Source of the DNA: an uncultured Ruminococcus sp.
GTDB lineage: Bacteria > Bacillota > Clostridia > Oscillospirales > CAG-272
Reading direction: 5' to 3'
NCBI GenBank assembly: GCA_900551005.1
Contig: URUL01000067.1
Span: 1 to 11,080, forward strand
DNA: 11,080 bases
Shown here: positions 6,240 to 11,080 of the stretch, piece after piece
How the letters are laid out: every line of letters starts with the position of its first letter
Numbering within the stretch: the first letter of the stretch is position 1
Made by a program: the position numbers and the translations under genes
The notes under the pieces: generated by a model
What the model was told of the DNA's origin: nothing
Databases searched by the model: none
The model's input: the letters and a program-made list of their open reading frames with translations, nothing else

Positions 6240-6740
6240 TTACCGCTTTTTTTTCGGCAGCTCAAATGAAAAGAGCTTATATCTTCTCAGCAGGAACATG
6301 AGCGGATATCCGACCGCGGCGCACGAGAGAACCTCCCCTGCCGTAACCGTGAGCAATATGAACCAATATGCTTCCGTCGCTTCGTAAGCGAATATGAGCA
6401 CCGGCGGAATGATCAGCGCGTTGGCGATAATGGGCGGTATCGGAGCGAGCAGAGGATATTTACGCAGAAAGTATGTTCCGAGAGCACCGATGAGCGTTGC
6501 GAAGCTGCCGAATATGATATCCGGGAGAGCGCCGCCGTAGATGATATTCGAGAGGAGACATCCGATGGAAAGCCCCGGTATCGCGGCAGGCAGGAAGCAA
6601 GGCAGGAAGCAGAGCGCTTCCGAAATACGGAATTGTATGACACCCTTGTCGAGCCCCGCAAAATACGATATGCCCGTCAGTACGACGTAGATTGCGGCGA
6701 TGAGAGCCGCGCGTGTGAGGAAACGTGTTTTTTCTTTCAT
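6240..6740 (-). CDS. queT: QueT family queuosine-precursor transporter
   Basis: QueT proteins are thought to be substrate-binding membrane components of ECF-type transporters for a queuosine precursor such as preQ1. The 166-residue product is almost wholly hydrophobic, with five or six membrane segments, and carries the family-typical KGVIQFRISEAL after the first segment and GSFATLIGALGTYFLRK in the middle. Length is typical. AAGGAG lies 7 nt before the ATG at 6740 and belongs to a preQ1 riboswitch, which independently supports the substrate. The gene is monocistronic: it has its own promoter, and a terminator separates it from dapA. The ECF energising subunits are not in the window. The 3' end has a run of eight A. 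Confidence 0.92.
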   Translation of the reverse strand: MKEKTRFLTRAALIAAIYVVLTGISYFAGLDKGVIQFRISEALCFLPCFLPAAIPGLSIGCLLSNIIYGGALPDIIFGSFATLIGALGTYFLRKYPLLAPIPPIIANALIIPPVLIFAYEATEAYWFILLTVTAGEVLSCAAVGYPLMFLLRRYKLFSFELPKKKR

Positions 6741-6747
6741 TTTTTTA

Positions 6748-6790
6748 CTCCTTAGTTTTATTTTAGGTGAGGATGGTTACGAACTCACCG
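6748..6790 (-). promoter_or_regulatory. PreQ1-I riboswitch controlling queT translation
   Basis: On the minus strand GGTGAG (6784-6789) and CTCACC (6766-6771) form stem P1 around the 12-nt loop TTCGTAACCATC. An A-rich tail TAAAATAAAACTAAGGAG (6748-6765) runs into the ribosome site. Small stem, GTAACC loop and AAAACTAAGG tail match class I preQ1 riboswitches. The loop CC can pair with the GG of AAGGAG in the H-type pseudoknot, so bound preQ1 would hide the ribosome site and reduce queT translation. Confidence 0.85.
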
Positions 6791-6811
6791 AACCGAGAAC
6801 AGTTCCTTTAC

Positions 6812-6840
6812 ATTATATCACTCTTTTTCTTGGAAATCAA
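6812..6840 (-). promoter_or_regulatory. Promoter of queT
   Basis: The minus strand shows TTGATT (6835-6840), a 17-bp spacer and TATAAT (6812-6817) preceded by TGA, an extended -10. Transcription from about 6805 gives a leader of about 65 nt, just enough to hold the preQ1 riboswitch. Confidence 0.75.
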
Positions 6841-6843
6841 TAT

Positions 6844-6868
6844 AAAAAGCGGAAAGAATCCGCTTTTT
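6844..6868. terminator. Terminator of dapA
   Basis: AAAAAGCGGA (6844-6853) pairs perfectly with TCCGCTTTTT (6859-6868) around a 5-nt loop, 9 bp past the dapA stop. Both strands end in T5; the minus direction is the one with an upstream gene. Confidence 0.85.
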
Positions 6869-6877
6869 CGCTCTTTT

Positions 6878-7744
6878 TCATCGCAGCTTTTCCAGCTCGG
6901 AGTCGAGAACGGCAAATTTCTCACGGCTCATTTCGCAGAGCGGGAGACGGCATGTGCCGACATCAAAGCCGAGCCTGTTCATGGCGGCTTTGACGGGAAT
7001 GGGATTCGGCTCCGAGAAAAGGGCATTTATGAGCGGCAGAAATCTCCTCTGTATCTTGGACGCCGCGGCGAAATCTCCCGAGAGAGCGAGCGCCGTCATT
7101 TTGCTTACCTGCGCGGGATATATATTCGCAAGAACGGATATGACGCCGCAGGCACCTGCCGCCATCATCGGAACGGCGATATCGTCATTTCCGCAGAAAA
7201 CCGAGAAATCATCTCGTATCAGCCGTGATACGCGCATGAAATACGTCTAATCGCCGCTAGCATCCTTTATTCCGATGATGTTTTCATGCTCGCACAGCTT
7301 TTCCAGTGCGGTGACAGAGACGCAGCATCCCGTGCGCGAGGGCACATTATATATTATGATCGGAATGCTTACAGAATCGGCTATGCTCGTGAAATGACGT
7401 ATCATGCCTTCATTATTTGCCTTATTGTAATACGGCGTGAGAACGAGAAGCGCCTCTGCTCCGAGCGCCTCATATTTTCGCGCCTTTTCAATTGCTGTGC
7501 GCGTATCGTTGGAAGCACAGCCGATAATGAGCGGGATATCGCCCGCATTTTCGCGCGAGAAAAGAATCAGCTTCTCCGCCTCGCCTTCGGTCACGGTCGG
7601 CGCTTCGCCTGTTGTTCCGAGCAGAACTATGCCGTTTGTTCCGCTCTTCTTATGAAAATCAATAAGCTCCGCTGTCTTCAGATAGTTTACCTTGCCGTTT
7701 GAATCAAACGGTGTTACAAGTGCGACAAAAGAACCGCTGTACAT
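6878..7744 (-). pseudogene. dapA: 4-hydroxy-tetrahydrodipicolinate synthase with in-frame TAG
   Basis: DapA condenses pyruvate with aspartate semialdehyde in lysine and diaminopimelate synthesis. The frame is 289 codons, normal length, and collinear throughout. It is interrupted only by TAG at codon 166 (7247-7249), right after the Schiff-base lysine Lys160 (IIGIKDASGD). The N-terminal part has GTTGEAPT (Thr44-Thr45), TPYYNK (Tyr105/106) and IYNVPSRTG (Tyr132). After the TAG it continues RVSRLIRDDFSVFCGNDD, GACGVISVLAN and FSEPNPIPVKAAMNRLG, all well conserved, so no indel has occurred. The 12-residue spacing from GD to DDF equals that in E. coli DapA. A 165-residue product would lack the end of the barrel and the C-terminal helices. 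Possible explanations: recent nonsense mutation, sequencing or assembly error, or suppression of TAG. The start at 7744 has AGGTGA 6 nt upstream, inside a leader hairpin. Confidence 0.9.
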
Positions 7745-7746
7745 AT

Positions 7747-7788
7747 AAAAATCACCTCATGCCATATTACGCGGCAGAGGTGGTTTTT
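7747..7788 (-). promoter_or_regulatory. dapA leader hairpin that hides the ribosome site
   Basis: On the minus strand CACCTCTGCC pairs with GGCA-T-GAGGTG (one bulged T), extended beyond a C-A mismatch by five A-T pairs. The 3' arm is the dapA ribosome site GAGGTGA, and T5 follows before the ATG. The hairpin could lower translation or act as a terminator. Read on the plus strand the same repeat also ends in T5. Confidence 0.6.
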
Positions 7789-7792
7789 GATA

Positions 7793-7798
7793 ATTATA
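7793..7798 (-). promoter_or_regulatory. Probable -10 element of the dapA promoter
   Basis: A consensus TATAAT lies on the minus strand 49 bp before the dapA ATG. No good -35 stands 16-18 bp upstream (best TACTTT at 17 bp), so the promoter is weak or needs an activator. A start near 7786 would make the leader little more than the hairpin. Confidence 0.45.
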
Positions 7799-7910
7799 TC
7801 GCAAAAGATAAGCCGAAAGTACAAAAAGAGAAGGGCAGAAGCGGCGGGCGCGTATGAAGTCTGTACAATGATATAGCTGATGTGCTGAGCATATATCGGC
7901 ACGGAAATCT

Positions 7911-8000
7911 TCGAGAGGGGACATCTCAGATGACTTTTGGTATACTCCGTCTCGGCGACGCCGTTCAGAGGTGGCTTCGCCACCCTGAACCCTCCTCTTG
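7911..8000. repeat. Palindrome-rich block, possible dispersed repeat
   Basis: The 300-bp gap between tmcAL and dapA has no convincing gene. It holds a 12-bp stem with one bulged A and a TTC loop (GTTCAG 7963-7968, GGTGGC 7970-7975, GCCACC 7979-7984, CTGAAC 7985-7990), a CGTC/GACG stem (7948-7951, 7957-7960), and the palindrome CATCTCAGATG (7922-7932). Partly complementary purine-rich and pyrimidine-rich ends flank it (GAGAGGGG near 7912, CCCTCCTCT near 7990). Density and GC content differ from the surrounding AT-rich spacer, as in REP or MITE-like intergenic repeats, or a structured RNA. No second copy is in the window. Confidence 0.4.
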
Positions 8001-8046
8001 GTCATGCAAAAGTACGATAAAAAAGAGAGAAATTTTTCAGACCGCA

Positions 8047-9213
8047 TTATTTGATATACGGCTTTGATTTTACAAGCATGTCGGCAGGTGCGGGCTTGTC
8101 GAGAGCAAGCGTCCAGAGCGCTTCCGCACGAAGAGCCGTTTCATACTGTGCCGCAAAGGGGCTCGTCTTGTAATCCGCAGGTTTTGTGAGGACAAAAAGA
8201 TGACCTTTTTTGCTGATTTCAGAGAGGATCTTTCGCCCTGTTTCGTTTGCGGCGAGCAGGCTCGTATAGCCAACTTCTCCGAGATCCGCTTCCGTTATGC
8301 CGAGAAAAGAGAAGAGCATGGCACGGTCTATCCTTGCGGCGGAATAGGATCTGGTCCGTGAAAATTCAAGCAGAGATGCCATATTGCAGGCGGAATGAGC
8401 AGCGGAGATGAGGCGGCTTACAAGCTCTTCGTTCATCTCGCAAAAGCGGCACAGCTCCTGCACGCTCGATGCTCGCAGAAAAGCGGCAAAGGGAAGAAAG
8501 AGGTTTTCTTCTCTCGCGATGGCTCCGATGGCAGAGCAAGCGCGGATTATATCCTCGCTTGCCTTCGGAAGCGGCGGCATTTCTCCCTCACATATCATCC
8601 TTCGGGCGGCAGAGGCACAGAGAAAGCCGTCGCCGTCTTTATCATTAAAGGCGAGGCCCGAACGGCGCACGGTATGCGCCGTGATGCTGCTTTTACGCCG
8701 CAAGAGCTCGCGCAGATAGGCTATTGCGAGAATGTTGTTCGAACCGTCTGTCTCGGGAGTTTTGCCGAAAAGCTCGCTATATACCGAGAAATAAAGCTTG
8801 CCGAAGTGCGCGCCGTGAGCGTTTGCCGAGGCTTGCGCGAGCGCGGCTTCAAAGGCGGGGCTGTTCATATTTTCCGCTACTGCCGTGAGCCGCGCGATAT
8901 CTCCGCTCTCGCTGCCGAAGGATATTTCAGATACCACGCCCGAGTTTTCAATGATATCGATTCCCGCGCGGGCAAAATATTGTGCAGTGGAAGCACAGTG
9001 GGGAATGGGAGGCTCGAGCACGAGATCGACACGGCCCTCCAGCGCCATGTGCGCTCTCTCGTATTTTGAAACTATGGCGGGAATGCCTCTCTGAGTGAAG
9101 CTGCCGCTCATGACCGCTATGACTGCATCGGAATTTTTCTTTATCTCGGAAATATGATAGGCGTGTCCGAAGTGAAAAGGATTATATTCACAGATTATGG
9201 CACTTATTTTCAT
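8047..9213 (-). CDS. tmcAL: tRNA(Met) cytidine acetate ligase TmcAL (YlbM family)
   Basis: TmcAL uses acetate and ATP to acetylate the wobble cytidine C34 of elongator tRNA-Met, using an acetyl-adenylate intermediate. The 388-residue product starts MKISAIICEYNPFHFGHAYH, the nucleotidyltransferase HxGH-type motif (His14, His17), followed by VMSGSFTQRG (35-43), VSKYERAHMAL (48-58), VDLVLEPP (62-69) and FGSESGDI, the pattern of the Bacillus YlbM family. The start at 9213 is chosen because GGAG lies 6 nt upstream and because upstream residues would be low-complexity sequence from the promoter region. It diverges from ackA, whose product makes or uses acetyl phosphate and so connects to the acetate substrate. 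No clear terminator follows; the stop leads into the palindromic gap. Confidence 0.94.
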   Translation of the reverse strand: MKISAIICEYNPFHFGHAYHISEIKKNSDAVIAVMSGSFTQRGIPAIVSKYERAHMALEGRVDLVLEPPIPHCASTAQYFARAGIDIIENSGVVSEISFGSESGDIARLTAVAENMNSPAFEAALAQASANAHGAHFGKLYFSVYSELFGKTPETDGSNNILAIAYLRELLRRKSSITAHTVRRSGLAFNDKDGDGFLCASAARRMICEGEMPPLPKASEDIIRACSAIGAIAREENLFLPFAAFLRASSVQELCRFCEMNEELVSRLISAAHSACNMASLLEFSRTRSYSAARIDRAMLFSFLGITEADLGEVGYTSLLAANETGRKILSEISKKGHLFVLTKPADYKTSPFAAQYETALRAEALWTLALDKPAPADMLVKSKPYIK

Positions 9214-9242
9214 AAAATTCTCCATAATTTTGATTTTTACTA

Positions 9243-9271
9243 TTGAAATTGTCGAAAACTTCCTGTATAAT
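9243..9271 (+). promoter_or_regulatory. Promoter of ackA
   Basis: TTGAAA (9243-9248), a 17-bp spacer and TATAAT (9266-9271) lie about 58 bp before the ackA start. A second TATAAT at 9275-9280 lacks a -35 at proper distance. Transcription would begin near 9278. Confidence 0.75.
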
Positions 9272-9272
9272 A

Positions 9273-9300
9273 AGTATAATGTAAAAATAAAAAAAATCAA
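9273..9300 (-). promoter_or_regulatory. Possible promoter of tmcAL
   Basis: The minus strand reads TTGATT (9295-9300), a 16-bp spacer and TATACT (9273-9278). It overlaps the ackA start region on the other strand, so the two promoters may compete. The match is moderate and other AT-rich hexamers are near. Confidence 0.4.
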
Positions 9301-9328
9301 GTCCAAAACGGAGGTTTCATCTTTTATT

Positions 9329-10534
9329 ATGTACGTTTTAGTTGTAAACGCGGGAAGCTCATCCCTCAAATATCAGCTTTTTGACACAAACAGCGGTGAT
9401 GTTCTCGCAAAAGGTATCTGCGAGAGAATAGGCATTGACGGCTTCCTCTCTCACAAGACGGCTGACGGCAGAAAATTTGAAAAAGAATTTCCCATGCCCA
9501 ATCATTCCGTTGCCACAAAGCTGGTAGTCGATACGCTTACCGATCCCGAGATAGGCTGTATTCAGGATATGAGCCAGATCGAGGCGGTAGGTCACAGAGT
9601 GGTGCATGGCGGTCCCTACTTCTTTGAGAGCGTTCTTGTTACAAAAGAAGTTCTCGCAAAGCTTGAGCTTTGCCGTGATTTCGCACCGCTTCATACAGGC
9701 GCTCATCTTATGGGGATCAAGGGCTGCACGGAGGTTATGCCGAATGTGCCCCAGGTTCTCGTATTTGATACCGCTTTCCATCAGAGCATGCCCGAGAAGG
9801 CTTTTGTTTATCCCATCCCCTATGAGATGGTAGAGAAGAAGCATATCCGCCGTTACGGTGCTCACGGAACATCGCATCGCTATGTTTCGGGCGAGATGAT
9901 CAAGATACTCGGCAAGCCTGCTGAGGAAACGAAGATCATCACCTGTCATATAGGAAACGGCTCCTCCATTTCCGCTGTAAAGGGCGGCAAGTGTATGGAT
10001 ACGAGCATGGGCTTCACACCTCTCGATGGTGTGGAAATGGGCACGCGCTGTGGCTCTATCGACCCTGCTATCGTTCCTTATATCATGAAGAACGAGGGCT
10101 TCACTCCCGATGAAATGAGCAACTTCATGAATAAGAAGTGCGGCTTCCTCGGCGTTTCCGGCATTTCTTCCGACAGCAGAGATCTCGAGGCGGCTGTCAA
10201 GGAGGGAAACAAGCGTGCAAAGCTCGCTGTGGAAATCCTGGCATATCAGATACAGAAATATATCGGTTCTTATACGGCGGCAATGAACGGTCTCGATGCT
10301 GTGGTATTCACGGCGGGCATCGGCGAAAACAGCGCGGAAACACGTGCTCGCGTATGTCATAATATGGAATACTTCGGCATAAAGATCGATGATGAAGTGA
10401 ACGCCAAAACAAAAGGCTCGTCGGGTGTGACGGAGCTTTCCGCATCCGATTCCAAGGTTAAGGTCTATATGATCCCCACCAACGAAGAGCTGATGATAGC
10501 CAGGGATACGGAGAGCATCGTCAAGGCACTTTGA
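9329..10534 (+). CDS. ackA: Acetate kinase
   Basis: AckA interconverts acetate plus ATP with acetyl phosphate plus ADP, the ATP-yielding last step of acetate fermentation. The 401-residue product starts MYVLVVNAGSSSLKYQLF with Asn7, then HRVVHGG with Arg90, VFDTAFH with Asp147, RYGAHGTSHRYV with His179, CHIGNGSS (206-213), MGTRCGSIDP with Arg240, FTAGIGENS and IPTNEELMIARD at the C-terminus, all the acetate kinase signatures at normal length. The start at 9329 follows the family; GGAGG ends 14 nt upstream, unusually far, with no better in-frame start. Many fermenting clostridia pair ackA with pta, but pta is not in the window. A strong terminator follows directly. Confidence 0.97.
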   Translation: MYVLVVNAGSSSLKYQLFDTNSGDVLAKGICERIGIDGFLSHKTADGRKFEKEFPMPNHSVATKLVVDTLTDPEIGCIQDMSQIEAVGHRVVHGGPYFFESVLVTKEVLAKLELCRDFAPLHTGAHLMGIKGCTEVMPNVPQVLVFDTAFHQSMPEKAFVYPIPYEMVEKKHIRRYGAHGTSHRYVSGEMIKILGKPAEETKIITCHIGNGSSISAVKGGKCMDTSMGFTPLDGVEMGTRCGSIDPAIVPYIMKNEGFTPDEMSNFMNKKCGFLGVSGISSDSRDLEAAVKEGNKRAKLAVEILAYQIQKYIGSYTAAMNGLDAVVFTAGIGENSAETRARVCHNMEYFGIKIDDEVNAKTKGSSGVTELSASDSKVKVYMIPTNEELMIARDTESIVKAL

Positions 10535-10574
10535 TGTCAATTGGAACTTTGAAGTATCAGGGCAGATACATAAT

Positions 10575-10605
10575 GCGGCAGAGGCTGAGTCTTCTGCCGC
10601 TTTTT
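10575..10605 (+). terminator. Terminator of ackA
   Basis: GCGGCAGA (10575-10582) pairs with TCTGCCGC (10593-10600) around a 10-nt loop and is followed by TTTTT, 40 bp past the ackA stop. Confidence 0.9.
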
Positions 10606-10652
10606 ACAGCCGGTAAAAAGCGCACAAATACATTTTTATGGGGAAAGAGGCA

Positions 10653-10683
10653 GAAAAAAGTCAAAAAATACGGGACTTTTTTC
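10653..10683. terminator. Second hairpin after ackA, A/T-rich
   Basis: GAAAAAAGTC (10653-10662) and GACTTTTTTC (10674-10683) form a 10-bp stem with an 11-nt loop. T6 in the 3' arm occurs on either strand. It may act as backup terminator or insulator before the next promoter, but is mostly A-T pairs. Confidence 0.4.
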
Positions 10684-10704
10684 AAAATAATTGAAATAAA
10701 CCTC

Positions 10705-10733
10705 TGTACAAAACGGACTTAATATGATATAAT
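10705..10733 (+). promoter_or_regulatory. Promoter of the right-edge lipoprotein gene
   Basis: TGTACA (10705-10710), a 17-bp spacer and TATAAT (10728-10733) with TGA directly before it form an extended -10 promoter. Transcription near 10740 would leave a leader of under 30 nt carrying AAAGGGG. Confidence 0.65.
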
Positions 10734-10766
10734 TATACTAAATATAATGGGAAAGGGGCGAATTTT

Positions 10767-11080
10767 CTGAAAAAGCGCATAGTATCATTGCTTCTTGCCG
10801 TGCTTACTCTTGCTTTGTGCCTTGCTTCTCTTGCTTCCTGCGGGAAAGCAACAGGTGCGGATACGACGTTTGGCTCGGCTATGGAAAAGATACGCCTTTT
10901 TGATATCGAAGGCTTTTCCGAATATGTTTCTCAGGCACAATCCTCATATTTTGCCGCGGTGCTTTCAGAGGCGCAAAAGCTCTCGGAGAGCGGCAGAGAA
11001 GCACTTTCATCGCTTTATTCCTGCATTTCATGGGAAATAACTGGCGTGGGAGATTCTTATCTGAATGTCAAACTCGTTTC
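10767..11080 (+). CDS. Lipoprotein, 3' end beyond the window; CTG start
   Basis: The frame codes for KKRIVSLLLAVLTLALCLASL followed by ASC, a classic lipoprotein signal with lipobox LASC and Cys25, and continues open for 104 codons to the window edge. The mature part begins GKATGADTTFGSAMEKI and is helix-rich (YFAAVLSEAQKLSESGREAL), then CISWEITGVG, perhaps a beta strand. I do not recognise a family. No ATG, GTG or TTG lies between the ribosome site AAGGGG and the signal peptide; the only fitting codon is CTG at 10767, 8 nt past that site. A CTG start is rare, so a base error at this codon is an alternative. A 7-codon ATG frame at 10747 ends in TGA overlapping the CTG. The protein should be membrane-anchored outside the cell. 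Confidence 0.8.
   Translation, partial: MKKRIVSLLLAVLTLALCLASLASCGKATGADTTFGSAMEKIRLFDIEGFSEYVSQAQSSYFAAVLSEAQKLSESGREALSSLYSCISWEITGVGDSYLNVKLV

Noticed and set aside
6878..7744. dapA split by a frameshift into two genes
   Set aside because: The two halves are in the same frame; the interruption is a single TAG, not an indel.
7745..8046. Lysine riboswitch or T-box upstream of dapA
   Set aside because: No T-box AGGGTGGNACCGCG core and no lysine riboswitch core is present; the GGGTGGC here belongs to the GGTGGC/GCCACC stem.
7757..8047. 96-codon minus-strand frame between tmcAL and dapA
   Set aside because: It spans the palindromic block, the dapA -10 element and the leader hairpin, has no ribosome site and reads as low-quality protein rich in Arg and Ser; likely a chance frame over a repeat.
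9359..10540. 393-codon minus-strand frame opposite ackA
   Set aside because: Antisense shadow of acetate kinase, whose motifs are complete; it also has no promoter or ribosome site.
1..11080. CRISPR array, toxin-antitoxin pair, phage genes or insertion sequence
   Set aside because: No regularly spaced repeats, transposase, integrase or phage structural genes are visible; only the tRNA junction points to a mobile element outside the window.

Overview
The window reads as chromosomal backbone of a member of the Bacillota, most probably an uncultured, gut-type Clostridia lineage. The reasons are near-balanced base composition, sigma-A promoters with 17-bp spacers, strong AGGAGG-type ribosome sites, lipoproteins with SCG lipoboxes, a translational preQ1-I riboswitch ahead of queT, and the tmcAL/ackA neighbourhood common in clostridia. 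The exact taxon cannot be fixed from sequence alone.

Left edge (1-163): the 3' half of a tRNA-Pro(CGG) gene, from the anticodon loop to CCA, is followed by its own terminator but lacks a matching 5' half. This looks like the displaced attachment site of an element integrated in tRNA-Pro and lying mostly to the left of the window. Backbone DNA starts at about 115.

495-5194 is a minus-strand block. A consensus promoter at 5166-5194 drives a small lipoprotein gene, then a cysteine desulfurase gene, tsaE, tsaB and rpiB. mutY follows after a hairpin-bearing gap. The genes concern tRNA t6A modification (TsaE, TsaB), sulfur mobilisation, pentose-phosphate isomerisation and repair of oxidised guanine mispairs.

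5200-8046 is also minus-strand, in short separately promoted units: an unrecognised two-helix membrane protein, queT under a preQ1 riboswitch, and dapA. The dapA frame is collinear and full length except for one in-frame TAG at codon 166. Its short leader is almost entirely a hairpin that buries the ribosome site. Upstream of dapA is a gene-free stretch with a palindrome-rich block that resembles a dispersed repeat.

8047-11080: tmcAL (minus) and ackA (plus) diverge from a shared AT-rich promoter region. ackA ends at a strong terminator. After a second hairpin and an extended -10 promoter, a second lipoprotein gene runs off the right edge; its only plausible start is a CTG codon.

I found no complete undescribed defence or mobile system. 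The points most worth following are the dapA amber codon, the tRNA-Pro junction, the palindromic block and the two unnamed envelope proteins.
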